A stretch of DNA of 64,000 nucleotides from Diadema setosum (GCF_964275005.1 NC_092702.1:5052501-5116500); one strand, 5' to 3'; numbered from the stretch's first letter, positions 12,265 through 24,512 are shown. Notes: a model not told the origin generated them from the letters alone. Program-made: numbers and translations.

Positions 12265-13033
12265 AGTGACCCGAATCTATTTTACGTACCAAAACTATGC
12301 GGTCCCCCTGCAAAGTTGCCATTTCAATAAAATGAATTACGGCTGTACGGGCCGAAAAATTGATGGCAAACGAAGGAAAAAAAAAAAGACAATGGGCTGA
12401 GGACAGCAAACAACTAAATTTACACAAAATCTATGTAGATCTTGAGTAGAGGACGCAATAAAGCATACAAAAAAAAGATAGCAAAGCAAAACAAACAGAA
12501 CTGCAGTTATGAATTCAACTCATTAGCACTCATCAACACACTCTGCTGTCATCTTTTTCCAGTGCATGAATTAAATCGACAAATTCATCGACAAATTTGG
12601 AAAATATACCTACTTAGCCTTCAGAAAAAAAAAAACATCGCACACGAATATGTAATCATACTGAAATAAACTGGGCATCACCTTCACGCACAGTGAGATC
12701 AAATTTAGACCCAAGTAGGCCTATACTAATTCGATGACCAATGCAAATGTAATATGAAGATGACTGAGATCATAATCAACTCATAGATAATGACCATCAA
12801 ACGCAAAATCTTTAAACAAAAATAATGAATAAAATCAATCACACAAAAATTAAAATGTTCAAATATCAAAAACAATTCAAACAAATCAAAAGAGGGGAAA
12901 AGTAATCCTATACAAGTACCAAAGTTTCCAAGTTCTCGTGTATGCAGGGAAACTCCAAACCTGCCTTTTAAAGGTTCTTCTTTTTTTCTCTTAATGTTCA
13001 ATTGACTATAACCAAAATTCTAAATAAAAGGGT

Positions 13034-13080
13034 AATCAGAGCATCGTGCTGATAACGCGAAGGTCGTGAGTTCCGTCTAA
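13034..13080 (+). repeat. tRNA-like fragment
   Basis: The sequence runs AGAGCATCGTGCTGATAACG, then AAGGTCGTGAGTTC. This resembles the D-arm-to-T-arm part of a tRNA-Ile (GAT in the loop). The acceptor halves and the exact B box are missing, so it is a relic of a tRNA or SINE and not a working tRNA gene. Confidence 0.45.
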
Positions 13081-13637
13081 CACAACGCCGATTATCCTTC
13101 CCTAAGGAGAGGAGGAAATCGCGTCCCGGGATGGGCAATGGGTCCGTTAATACATCACCACTCTCCGGGGTTAGAAAGTTTACATGAACCACCAAATTAA
13201 AGGAAGAATTATTTAGATAGCAAAATAAAGGACTTGGAAACTTGCTTTATGAGGTATGTGTCACTTTATTTATTATATTCCAAACAATGGAATATAACCA
13301 AAACGTTAAAACATGTCCAACAATCACATTTGAATTCTCATGTTCAACACTCATACATAGCAAATTACTTGTGTCAATAATTGACTAGTTGTACATGTAG
13401 AGAAATTACAATTTGTCAGCACTGGTAATTATTATAAAGGGGAAGGGCAGGATAGGGAATGGGAGGGCAATTAGTACAATTGAAATGGGTTAAAAGGGGT
13501 GGATTGAGTACTCACATGCAACGCGAAAGTCCACGTGGAAAGAAATAAATGAAATACTTTGCGAGATGCGCTGCAGTCTTGAACTTGGTTGCACTTAATT
13601 CAGTTGGGTCGATTCGCGATTCTGGCTCCTCCGGGGC

Positions 13638-13740
13638 ATTCAGGACAGGAACATTTCAGGAACAACTCAGGAACAATTCAGGAACAACTCAGGAACAATT
13701 CAGGAACACATCGGGAACAAATCGGGAACAAATCGGGATC
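13638..13740. repeat. Short tandem repeat, ~11-12-bp unit
   Basis: The word AGGAACAATTC and its variants (AGGAACAACTC, GGGAACAAATC) repeat about eight times within the leader or LTR region of the gypsy-type element. Confidence 0.8.
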
Positions 13741-14453
13741 AAATTAATTTCTGGAACTCATTACTTGCAGGACGGTGACGTACATTTAGAATTGCACTTG
13801 TGCAAATTCAAGTCCCGTTTCCTCGGCTCGGCGAGACGTGAAAAGTTCCCTCTATTTTATTGGTGACTCGATCGGCGGGAAAAGTCCCTTTCTCCTAAAT
13901 ATTGGTGACTCAATCGGCGAAGATCAGTTCCAAAACTTTCTGCTTTCGCAGGGCTTACTTTATTTCAGTTGGAGTCCAAAACTTTGAAGTATTTCTCGCT
14001 AAGGGGTTAGTACATACTACTGGCGATGAAGTAGGTGTAGAGGACAGGAGATGGGGCGGCCGAGAGGGGGATGAGGGATGCCGAGAGTGGGAATGGTAGC
14101 CGAGAGTGAGTCGGAAGGGGAAAACATGGGGGATTTATACTTCATTATGCAGTCATAATTACTCCGCCTTAACTGGGTATATGCAAATGAACTAACTAAT
14201 CCTGACTTATTACTGGTTCCCTTCTCCTAAATATTCTTTTGGGGGAATGGTCCTAGAGTGCTAAATTTGAATATTAAATCTCCATTGGTCAATTTATCAT
14301 GATGGACATGTCATGTCACGCATCCTTTGTCCAAAAAGTCCTGACTCTTCAAAAATTGAGCTTACACAACATTTTCTTTGTATTCCCATTGTTTTATAAA
14401 GAAGAATAAAGCTTGCACAAAACCGTCTTTCAATATGCATTGACTCTAACAGC

Positions 14454-14822
14454 TCAGCATTGTCCACGTCCGGAACTTAATAGCCGTAAATAAGTCCATT
14501 CCCCAACACGTGAAGCAACAACAAGGGACTACCCTACCGCTCAAGGAAGGGGAACAACCTGAAAACAACATACCGGGCGTATGGGTCTACTGTAAGCATG
14601 GGTTGGCTAGGACAGGTGACTCCTTGTCAGGGCCGGATAAAATCAGCTAAGCCTGTTCACACACTATAACTTTTGCTGCATCCATCATAATAACCTCTAG
14701 CCTATGTAATTTGGGTGCACTATAAAACATGGGGACATTCACACTTCAAATATAGAAGCCCGATAACCTTTCTAAGTTGGGGAAAAAGGAGTAATAGATG
14801 GATTAATTTTGGTCCTGCTACA
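14454..14822 (-). mobile_element. 5' LTR of the gypsy-type element (at least this part)
   Basis: This is the right copy of the terminal repeat, which is the 5' LTR in element sense. The outer end is TGTAGCAGG at 14822, next to a TATATA tract in the host. It matches 1-369 throughout. The LTR may extend further left than 14454. Confidence 0.9.
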
Positions 14823-15208
14823 TATATATATATATATAATATACACTCACTTTAGAAAGGCTATCCTCGTATAGAATGTTCGATGTCCGGATGGCAGAGC
14901 ATGACAATGTAATGATAACGTTTACAGAAGAAGATGACTAAAAGGTTTATTGGTGCTTTAATGCTACTCCGAGTTTCACGCACCGCTTTGGATGCATGCG
15001 ATCATCACGCAATTCTGAATTGTCTGATGATGAATCCAAAAACAAGCGCAGAAGAAGAATTGCTCTTTCGGAAAAAAACTACAGATTATCTAGGTTGACC
15101 GGTTTCATCTACTTTAAGTCCGGCGTGCGACTTTTTGTAGGTATAATGTGATGCACAGTCACATATTCATGTATTTATTTATATCTATCGTACGTACTGT
15201 GTACTCAC
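14823..15208. other. Remaining intron 1 sequence of gene A
   Basis: A short TA repeat is followed by ~370 bp of single-copy-looking DNA up to the exon 1 splice donor. I recognise no other feature in it. Confidence 0.55.
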
Positions 15209-15473
15209 TCAGAATATCGATACGACCATGTTTAGCGATCACGCTTTCAACAGCGGAAGCGATGCTGTCGTCGTTGGTGATATCGAGTTCTTCAATGAAA
15301 GCCGTCGAGTTGAGAGCGTCACCGAGAGCGTTCACCAGATCACCTTTCTCGCTCATGGAAATGACAGTCGCGATGACGAGGAATCTCTTCTCAGAATCCT
15401 TGGCAAGCCTCTCCGCCACGGCCAGTCCTATCCCAGACGATCCACCCGTCAGGAGTGCTATTTGTTTGGACAT
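15209..15473 (-). CDS. HSD17B1/RDH8-like dehydrogenase, gene A exon 1
   Basis: The 265-nt exon starts at ATG 15473 and ends in a consensus GTGAGT donor. It encodes the nucleotide-binding half-fold of a classical short-chain dehydrogenase: residues 1-7 MSKQIAL, then TGGSSGIG (the TGxxxGxG cofactor loop), a helix, and LDITNDDSI where the acidic turn lies. It aligns residue by residue with exon 1 of genes C, D and E. The start is chosen because all copies share MSxQ(I/V) just before the first beta strand. No exon 2-4 is visible before the LTR element at 14822, so the rest of the gene, if kept, lies left of the window beyond the insertion. Whether gene A is functional cannot be judged here. Confidence 0.85.
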
Positions 15474-16815
15474 CTTAGCTGCCTTGACGAAACCTGCTGG
15501 TCTATCAATCAGAGTATTTCTTTCATAAAAGAGTGGTAAGAAAACGACAAACAAACAGCAAAATCAAACTCAAAACCCAAACTTATCTATCAACTATAAT
15601 ATAACATGGAAAATACTTCGATTTTCAGTTGGACATTTCTTTGTAGGTCCTACTGAGGCATGCGAATACGTAGTAGCTTCTTATTGGTAAAGCAGACAGT
15701 TTCAGACTAGACGTAATATGGTGCCTACATTCTCCGGGTGTAAACGTGAGCTCCTATTTCAATCTATTGGATCGAATTCTACACGTTTTACATTATACAC
15801 TAACCCGCAACCCCGGTGTAGAAGCTCTTAATAGCATTTACCTGAAACCCTTAAGTTGAGGCTGCTACACTTACCTAAAGCGTATACTGATGTAGTGTTC
15901 ACGCAGAATAAAAGAATAAATCAGTTATAATAGCACCAGTAGCACCCAGTGCATTTTTTTTTTTTTGCAACTGCAATATTGCAGTGTCACAAAAACACAA
16001 TGAACGCGCGCAAACATGGACGGTATGATTGGAGTAAACACGGCCTTTGGTATCAAGTGGAGCAAAGTCAAAGTTGCTATCATGTTCACCGGCAGCTCTT
16101 AAAGAGCAGGCCGCTCGGAGGGGGTGTCGAGGGTGCTGTACAGCACCCCTGACCTTTTTGAAGGGTGCAGAAGCACCACGGAAAACTTTGATTTCTGTGA
16201 GAAAGCACAACCAACTGTTGTAAGTAGGCGACAATGACTGATACTCTCTGACTCTAATTAGAATGTGTTTATCACGCATCGTATGGATATTGCCGTCTCT
16301 GAAAAATATCTGTCATTTTGGTAAGAACAAGGATTGCAGTTCCCTCAATCCTGTAGGAATATAGAAATCCCACTTTCTTTATATTTGAATATTATGTATT
16401 TTCAAGTAATGTAGCCAGTAAATGAGAAAACCACACAGAATTTAGATTGTAAATTGTTTATTTTTTGTGTTTGCTAATATCACATGTATTGTTATCGTAG
16501 TATAAAAATACATACTGCATTATCATGATAGCTGCCACCCCTAATTCACAGGCCCTGTGTTTAGTACGAGTATTTCAGGGTAGCTAGACCCACACGTGTA
16601 ATGCGCCACGCAACTCCATGGATTTAAAGATGCACACATAGAACAAAATCAGATATATACTCAATTTAGCCATTCGCATTTTCCCTGATTTTTTTTTTAT
16701 TCCTCTCACTTTTTTCTCATAAAAAATGATCCAATATTCCAACAAAGTGTGCACAAGAGCGTCGACCTGTAATTTCAAAACTGCAACAGCTTCCTCGTGG
16801 GGAAAGGAAAGGGGG
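15474..16815. other. Upstream region of gene A (homologous intergenic block)
   Basis: About 1.3 kb with no gene. The first ~70 bp (a 5' UTR-like stretch) match the DNA upstream of exon 1 in genes C and D. The part from about 15780 to 16800 is homologous to 40280-41330, to the pieces around 51830-51995 plus 53389-53800, and to 56780-57980. It is therefore part of the duplicated unit, not an independent gene. Confidence 0.7.
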
Positions 16816-17627
16816 CATCCCACGAGACCGACACCCACGAGTCATACGGTCCACAAGACCGACATCAATAATAGGTCCATGAGTCATATAGCCCACGAGT
16901 TATACGGCTCAGGAGTCATACAGCCCATGAGTTCGAAACTACGCACAAAAGGCTCATGAGACCGACACTAAGCAAACATAGCCCACGAGACCGACACTAA
17001 GCAATAAAGGCTCAGGAGACCGACACTAAGCAAAGAAAGCCCACGAGACCGACAGTAGGCAAAAAAGGCCCACGAGACCGACAATAAGCTAAAAAGGCTC
17101 ACGAGACCGACAATAAGCAAAGAAAGCCCACGAGACCAACAGTAAGCAAAGAAGGCCCACGAGACCGACGGGATAAACAGCGCCATCTACATGTCAATCA
17201 CCTGTACAGGGTGTTCTATGAACGGAAAAATAACATATTGGCGGGTGTAATTTCGTAACGCTATCAATTGAAAGATGGTGACCATCTACATAATTATGAA
17301 GGTCATCAAATATGTATTCGATACTTTTTTTTGGGGGGGGGGGGGGCAAGTGTGTCAGGGAGCGACATTGTTATCAAGTAGACAAATTGAATTGTATTCT
17401 TCATGCCCCCGCTCCCCCCCCCCAAAAAAAAAAAGAGACAAAAAAAAAACCCCACACAAATGAATTTAAAAGAGGACAATAACGATGTATGGATTAATTT
17501 AGAGCATTGATAATGCCATCGTGCTATTTCTAATAGGCTTTACCAGTTTTTAGTTAGAAAATGGACAAGATATAAATTTTACCTCTTCTCTTTCCCGATT
17601 CACTAGTTACTTATTCTATTTTAGATA

Positions 17628-19579
17628 CAGTGAAACCCCGTTATAACGAGGTCCGTGGGACCGGCGATATTACCTCATTATAACCGGTACCTCGTTATAA
17701 CCGTACGCATCAAAAACAAAGAAAAACATAAGCATGACGTCATATCCCATCAATCAAACTTATGAACGTCCTTTGCGTTGTTATTACACAATTATGGATT
17801 GTTATTAAGAGAATTTAAGGGAAATTATTTGTGAATTGATTAAAAAAAATGACGAACAAAGTAGGGGTTGAAATGCGTTAATTCTTTATTTTTCTTCCAA
17901 ATGTCTCATCGCATGATAGTTGTTCATACGTTCTTGAGAAGTAGGCCTACTCGGCAGGATCACATTCATGATTCTTTCTACACCTATCTCTTCCTCTTGT
18001 ATTGAACCATTCTGAAAGAATGATGTTTTTTTTTTTTCGTTTGTGAAATGCAGTGTAAAATGACAATGAACAAAAAATCAGATTGTATAAAATGCGCTTG
18101 TTAAGTTTTTTCAAGCGCAAAAAGAGTAGAAGCACAAATACGTTGTTTACCGTAACTTGCGACGTATTTTACGCTGTTGGTCCCCAACGGGAATGCGATG
18201 ATTTCATGAATCATTTCGGCTGTAATGATATACAATGTATGATCGTTGCGCCCAAAGGGATCAAAAATGCATTCTTTATTTTCTTTCGAAAATCTTTTCG
18301 CGTTTTGTACTTCCGTTCTTGAAAAATATGCGGCGGGATTGAATTTGGAATTGATCCTTTCTACGCAAAGCTGTACCTGTTGGTGCCCAGCGGGAATGCG
18401 ATGATTTAATGAATCATTTTGGCTGTATGATCGTTGCGCCCGAAGGGATTAAAAAATGTGCGTTCTTTGTTTTCTTCCGAAAATCTCTTCGCGTTTTGTA
18501 CATCCGTTCTTGAAAAATGTGGGCCAGGATTAAATGTGGAAGGTTGTGATCCTTTTTACGCAAATCTGTACCAGTTGGTGCCCAGCAGGAATGCGATGAT
18601 TTCATGAATCATATCGGCTGTAAACCTATAGGTAGTATGATCGTTGCGCCCGAACACTTTTTACTTTCTTTCGAGAATCTCTTCGCGTTTTGTACATCCA
18701 TTCTTGAAAAATATTGAATTGAATTGAAAGGTTGTGATACTTTTTACACAAATCTGTACCTGTTGGTGCCCAGCGGGAATGCGATGATTTCATGAGTCAT
18801 TTCGGCCGTCATGGCCGTAGTCTTATACAATATGATAATGATCGTTGCGCCTGAAGGGATTTGAAATGCGTTCTTTATTTTCTTCCGAATATCTCTTCGC
18901 GTTTTGTACATCCGTTCTTGAAAAATACGCGACAGGATTGAATTTTGAAGGTAGTGATCCTTTTTACACAAATCTGTACCTCATAGACCATTCTGAAAGA
19001 AAGAAAAATCTTCATAGTGAATTGCAGTGTTACTAGAGTTATCGATAATGAACAAACCCAGAGCTATTTAAACTGTTAAATGCGTTTTTTTTTTCTTTTC
19101 TGAACACCGACGCAATTGAAAGTAGATAACAAGCGTTGTTCAACTAGTTTACGCTACTGCCACCGGACGCGTATCTCGCGAAAAAGGAAATCGAATGATT
19201 TTATTCAATAACTTAGTATGATAGGACCATCGGAAGGTATTTCTGTGTTGTATTGCGTGGTTTAGAAGAAAACACGGACGGAACGGTACTCTGCAAAACG
19301 GCAAACGTGAATTTGGTTTTCAATGTTTCGTTTGTCGCGTGTTTGAAAGCGGCACGTCAAATGGAACCTCGTTATATCCGATCAAATTGCTTATGTTTTT
19401 CTTTATCATGATGTACCGACATTGTCCTCGTTATAACCGGAATCTCGTTATAACCGAACTCGTTATAACCGATTAGTTCCGCCATAGGTTTACACGCGAA
19501 GGAAAACGGGACCCACGCCGTCACCTCGTTATAAGCGGTTCCTCGTTATAACCGAACTCGTTATAACGGGGTTTCACTT
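17628..19579. mobile_element. pogo/Tigger-like non-autonomous DNA transposon
   Basis: The inverted ends read CAGTGAAACCCCGTTATAAC on the left and the matching complement (one terminal mismatch) on the right. TA lies on both sides (17626-17627 and 19580-19581). Unit 2 keeps the empty site near 21377-21390, where a single TA is followed by TTCTATCC. GTTATAACG-rich ends and a TA duplication fit the pogo/Tigger branch of Tc1/mariner. More GTTATAACCG words lie just inside both ends. No transposase frame is present. The 1952-bp interior is dominated by four ~190-bp tandem repeats. Confidence 0.88.
18173..18965. repeat. Four tandem ~190-200-bp repeats inside the pogo-like element
   Basis: The words GGGAATGCGATGATTT, GATCGTTGCGCC and TCTCTTCGCGTTTTGTAC recur at about 18190, 18390, 18580 and 18775 and onward. 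The copies are imperfect. They produce only short chance reading frames. Confidence 0.85.
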
Positions 19580-20527
19580 TATTCTACCCTCCTGCTTTGA
19601 CGTTTTGCAGTAAGATCTATTTGTAATTTTCTCTGTAACTATGATGTATGTCGCAGGGATTCACCTCAATTTTGTGGCTTGTGTTATTCTCTTCCGAACA
19701 GTACATTTTATTGTGAAATACAATAACTGTTTTCATGGATGCATCTGGTTTTTTCCGAATCCCTAACGCTACCTTAATAGACGATTACGTCATTTTTTAT
19801 TTTTAATTAATACTAAGTCAACACCCTCGCAAGTTTATTGTAGAAAGATCTGTTACACAATTTTACTGTACTTTGTTCATTTTTTTTTTCACAAACACAT
19901 ACCCACGCAAACACAATTAAAGATCCTGATCATTTCGGGGGGGGGGGGGGGTGGGGGGAGGGGCAACTGATGGGCTAACACCCTGCCGGAGATGGCAACT
20001 CTTCTTTTCCATCTCTCATATCTTCCTATGCTATTACAGGTATCAGGACACCCTATACAATTTATTGGTCGATAGGTGGCGCTGTTCATCCTGTCGGTCT
20101 CGTGGGCCTTCTTTGCTTAATGTCGGTCTCGTGAACCTCTTTTGCGTAATGTCGGTCTCGTGAGCCTTGTATGCGTAGCGTCGGTCTCGTGGACCTTTTA
20201 AGTGTAGTGTCGGTCTCGTGGGCTTTGTTTGCTTACTGTCGGTCTCATGAGCCTTTTGTGCATAGTGTCGGTCTCGTGAGCCGTATAACTCCTGGGCTTA
20301 TTTTACTTGATGTCGAACTCGTGGGCTTTAATTACTCAGTGTCGAACTTGTGGGCTGTATAACTGGTGGGCTGTATGACTTGTGAGCTGTATGACTCGTG
20401 GGCCGTATGACTTGTGAGCTGTATAACTGGTGGGCTGTATGATTGTGAGCTGTATGACTCGTGGGCTGTATGACTTGTGAGCTGTATAACTTGTGGGCTG
20501 TATGACTCGTGGGTGTCGGTCTCGTGG

Positions 20528-22270
20528 CATCCCACGAGACCGACACCCACGAGTCATACGGTCCACGAGACCGACATCAATAATAGGTCCATGAGTCATA
20601 CAGCCCACGAGTTATACGGCTCAGGAGTCATACAGCCCATGAGTTCGACACTACGCACAAAAGGCTCATGAGACCGATACATTAAGCAAACATAGCCTAC
20701 GATACCGACACTAAGCAATAAAGGCTCATGAGACCGACACTAAGCAAAGAAAGCCCACGAGACCGACAGTAGGCAAAAAAGGCCCACGAGACCGACATTA
20801 AGCTAAAAAGGCTCACGAGACCGACACCAAGCAAAGAAAGCCCACGAGACCGACAGTAGGCAAAGAAGGCCCACGAGACCGACAGGATAAACAGCGCCAT
20901 CTACATGTCAATCACCTGTACAGGGTGTTCCATGAACGGAAAAATAACATACTGGCGGGTGTAATTTCGTAACGCTATCAACTGAAAGATGGTGACCATC
21001 TACATAATTATGAAGGTCATCAAATATGTATTTCTACATACTTCTGGGGAGGGGGGAGGGGGAGGGGGGCAAGTGTGTCAGGGAGCGACATTGTTATCAA
21101 GTAGAAAACTTGAATTGTATTCTTCATGCCCCCGCTCCCCCCACCCCCCAAAAAAAAAAAAAAATAGAAGAATTAGTATTCTTCATCCCCCCCCCCAAAG
21201 AGACAAAAACACAAATGAATTTAACAGAGGACTATAACGATGTATGAATTGATTTTAGAGCATTGATAATGCCATCGTGCTATTTTTAATAGGCTTTCCC
21301 AGTTTTTAGCTAAAAAGTGGACAAGACATAAATTTTGCCTCTTCTCTTTCCCGATTCACTAGTAACTTATTCTATTTTAGATATTCTATCCTCCTGCTTT
21401 GACGTTTTACAGTAAGATCTATTTGAAATTTTCTCTGTAACTATGATGTAATTCTACTGATTAAAACGTTTTATGTCGCAGGGATTCACCTCAATTTTGT
21501 GGCTTGTGTTATTCTCCTCCGAACAGTACATTTTATCGTGAAATACAACAGCTGTTTTCATGGATGCATGTGGTTTTTTCCGAATCCCTAACGCTACCTT
21601 AATAGACAATTACGTTATTTTTTTATTTTTAATTGATACTAAATCAACACCCTCGCAGGTTTATTATAGAAAGGTCTGTTACACACTTTTACTGTACTTT
21701 GTTCATTTTTTTTTTTTCACAAACACACACCCATGCAAATCCAATTAAAGATCCTGATCATTTCGGGGGGGGGGGGGGAACTGATTGGGTAACACCCTGC
21801 CGGAGATAGCAACTCTTCTTTCCCATCTCTCTTTCTATGCTATTATCAGGACACCCTATACAATTTATTGGTCTATATGTGGCGCTGTTCATCCTGTCGG
21901 TCTCGTGGGCTTTCTTTGCTTAGTGTCGGTCTGGTGAACCTCTTTTGCGTAATGTCGGTCTCGTGAGCCTTGTATGCGTAGCGTCGGTCTCGTGGACCTT
22001 TTAAGTGTAGTGTCGGTCTCGTGGGCTTTGTTTGCTTACTGTCGGTCTCGTGAGCCTTTAATTTGTGCGTAGTGTCGGTCTCGTGAGCCGAATAACTCCT
22101 GGGCTTATTTTACTTGATGTCAAACTCGTGGGCTTTATTTACTCAGTGTCGAACTCGTGGGCTGTATAACTGGTGGGCTGTATGACTTGTGAGCTGTATG
22201 ACTCGTGGGCTGTATGACTTGTGAGCTGTATAACTTGTGAGCTGTATGACTCGTGGGTGTCGGTCTTGTG
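20528..22270. mobile_element. TU-like foldback element, unit 2
   Basis: This is a second copy of the unit at 16816-20527, directly abutting it. Each begins CATCCCACGAG. The left arm (20528-20885) and right arm (about 21895-22270) are arrays of the same 15-30-bp words in opposite directions. The interior matches unit 1 but lacks the pogo-like insertion. The right arm of unit 1 and the left arm of unit 2 form a large inverted repeat centred near 20528. A tandem duplication of one element before the pogo-like insertion explains the layout best. Confidence 0.75.
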
Positions 22271-22799
22271 ACGTGCACCCGATAAACACCCCCCCCCCAC
22301 TTGACACACACTAACAAATTTCACCAAAGGCTCTACAGCGCACACCATTAAAAGGCACGCACATCTTGATATACACACACATGACTTTGTACTCCGTGTA
22401 TTAAATGACAATTACCTGTATGTCATAATCCCTTTAATGTGTAATCATAATGAAAAGAACCAATATGTAGATATGCTTCTGTTTGAAAGTACAAATCAAT
22501 CAATGACGATAATCATAAGCAAAAATATGTTAAATAAGTTTGATAATGAAATACCATAACTAGGTAAAGGCGTAGGCCTACACAATTAAAGTGAATAACG
22601 ATACAGAATCTAATAACTTAAAACAAAATAACAAAGACCCGCATCTCCCCGCCCCCTCAAAGAAGAGCGCTTTGAGACTTCTATACTCTTTGAGCTGTAG
22701 TTAGGATAATATTACTTCCTGGAGAAACAGGCATGACAGGGACGAGATATCACGCATAGCCTTAGTTTTTAACGATTTAGGGAAAAGCAGAGAAAACGA
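22271..22799. other. Intergenic DNA, duplicated unit
   Basis: No gene seen. The stretch beginning with GATAAACACC and a C run, then ACATCTTGATATACACACAC, matches the intergenic DNA near 59390-59560. The foldback pair therefore sits where about 1.4 kb of that unit would be expected. Confidence 0.6.
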
Positions 22800-23158
22800 G
22801 TAATGATGATAATGATAATAATAACATCAATAATATTGATAATATTATTATTAATAAGAACAACAACAACAATAATAATAAAAATGATAATAATAATAAT
22901 AATGATAATAATGATAATAATGATAATGATGTCTTATTTATCTACGGTATAGACTCTTCAGTGTTGCCACTGCTAACAGTGGGCCCTGCCATTATTATTA
23001 CCCTAGCGTTACCAGGTACCCATTTATACACCTGGGTCGAGAGGGACATGGTGGATAAAAATATCTTGTCCAAGGACGCAAAGCACTGGGCGGGAATCGA
23101 ACTCGGGTCCTCCGATTGGGAGTCAGGAGTCTTAGCCATTAAGCCACGTATCGCCCCT
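22800..23158 (-). repeat. tRNA-headed SINE with (ATT/ATA)n tail
   Basis: Read on the minus strand, the tRNA-derived head has a perfect A box (TGGCTTAATGG, 23136-23146) and a good B box (AGTTCGATTCC, 23093-23103). It is followed by a body with the ACCCAGGTGTATAAATGGGT word known from sea urchin and amphioxus SINEs. An AT-rich trinucleotide tail lies toward 22800. It is in the intergenic region downstream of pseudogene B. Confidence 0.88.
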
Positions 23159-23815
23159 ACGAAAGCAGTTTGCATAATATTCAGACCTTCGTGCTTCAGT
23201 GATGCACTCCTAATTCATTTCCGTTAATGGATATATTACCTTTCTCTTCCTAATCATATGCTCGTTGTGACCTTTGCCTATTACATTATGAACTTGAATG
23301 TAAAAATGAACATATTATTACATCATTCGATTTTATGAAAGTTCCTTCTACACATATTAGTGTATATGTTGCCAATCTGCATTTTTACTTATACTAGCTC
23401 AAAATACTTCATACAACTTACTACTTTTTTTTGGTGGCAATTCCAAAATACGGAAGAATAAGTTTTTAAGCGTTATTACAAAGGACACGTAAGTTATCAA
23501 CAAAGGACAAGAATTTGAATTTCAAAACTGCTCGTTTGTTAAAATCACCCAGTGAAGTAATGTGTATGAAAAATTATAAACAAGCGTCTATCAGGTTTCA
23601 TAACCAATGGAAATTGGGCAATCAGACCAAAAAAAAAAAAAAAAAAAAAAAAATGTGACGAAATATGTTTTTGTCTTTGTACCCAATTCGTTCCTTATTT
23701 CTTTATGGTTTACGCAGCAAAAACGAAAAAAAAAAAAAAACGCCCACAAAACAACAACAACAAGAACAAACCAGCGAACATTCGTACTTGTACAGATCAA
23801 GGTGATCAGTCCGAA
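23159..23815. other. Intergenic DNA downstream of pseudogene B
   Basis: No gene seen. It contains A runs near 23629-23653 and 23729-23742, shortly beyond the former stop region of copy B. I see no convincing polyadenylation signal to call. Confidence 0.5.
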
Positions 23816-24397
23816 GTCTTCATCACAGCTATATGTACTGCTCAGCTGTTGGATCGCGATCTTCATGAACGTCGCCACTACGTCTTCCATTGGTACTGTG
23901 ACGCCTTCACCCCCGAGTACTTCCGCGTTTTTGGCCGCCTTTGCTTGGTCGATCTCGCTACCGGATTCACCTGTCCCCACTTTCTGGAGACTTTGAATGA
24001 TTCCGTCCAAGAGAGGTGTTTGTACACCCCCTGGTTCGATCACACACGGCCTGTTGTCAAAACAAGATAGTTTTTTCCTATATTAAATAGATATAGTCGA
24101 TGGAAGTTCCGGGATTAACGCCTAAGGTGACAACTATCACAGTTGGAGACTTTTAGGAGTGTTTGAAAGCTGCTGATTCTATTTATTAGTATTGGTATTG
24201 AATTTGATTAATGTTTGGGAAAAGAAGAGTTCCGAAATTCAATGTCAAGATTCTATCATTTATTTTGTTTCCACTCACCAAATATTGTAGGCTCTCGCTA
24301 CGAGAGCGAATGACTCAAAGAATCCTTCTACAGCAAACTTGGAAGTAGCGTAGATCTCTCCATGCATTTTGCATGGCCGGTAAAATGCTATTTCTTA

Positions 24398-24512
24398 CCC
24401 CTGACATTTTTACCTTTGACATTTTTACCTCTGAAGTTTTTACTTCCGACATTTTTATCTCTGACATAATCTCTGAAATTGTTATCCCGGACATTTCTGT
24501 CTCTAATATTCT
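24398..24512. repeat. 15-bp intronic minisatellite, copy B (short)
   Basis: The unit is TTTTTACCTCTGACA and variants, about seven repeats, in the position of intron 2. The same array occurs at the same place in genes C, D and E with different lengths. Confidence 0.85.

Larger units (their letters stand above)
12265..14453 (-). other. Leader of the LTR element and possible inner part of its 5' LTR
   Basis: About 2.2 kb without a credible gene. The inner edge of the 5' LTR cannot be set, because the window cuts the matching LTR on the left. I could not pick out a convincing primer-binding site. The stretch holds a tRNA-like fragment near 13034-13080 and a short tandem array near 13638-13740. 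Confidence 0.5.
1..14822 (-). mobile_element. Ty3/gypsy-type LTR retrotransposon (left end cut by window)
   Basis: Positions 1-369 repeat at 14454-14822 with no difference that I can see. The outer edge at 14822 starts TGTAGCAGG in element sense. Between the LTRs, on the minus strand, are gag (11074-12264), pol (from 11050 down) and an integrase C-terminal part (1816-2774). The protease-RT-RNase H-integrase order is that of Ty3/gypsy elements. The element lies in the same orientation as the host genes, in intron 1 of gene A. The matching LTR overlap suggests a young insertion. It is not whole: a 4.7-kb DNA transposon splits pol. The right flank is a TA repeat. The left flank is outside the window, so the target duplication cannot be checked. 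Confidence 0.93.
16816..20527. mobile_element. TU-like foldback element, unit 1
   Basis: The left arm (16816-17180) is a tandem array of ~15- and ~30-bp words such as CACGAGACCGACACTAAGC. The right arm (about 20085-20527) carries the same words inverted, as GTCGGTCTCGTGGGC. Inverted ends made of short direct repeats are the hallmark of the sea urchin TU foldback elements. The interior is noncoding, with G-rich and C-rich runs, and is homologous to unit 2. It also carries the pogo-like insertion at 17628-19579. Without that insertion the unit is ~1758 bp, close to the 1743 bp of unit 2. Assignment to TU is by structure. Confidence 0.75.

Noticed and set aside
15159-15554. Upstream in-frame ATG extending gene A (and gene D) at the N-terminus
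   Set aside because: The extension is not shared with C and E. The start just before the first beta strand is common to all copies.
16816-22270. CRISPR-like array of ~30-bp repeats
   Set aside because: The repeats are contiguous without unique spacers, occur in inverted arms, and the DNA is eukaryotic. A foldback element explains them.
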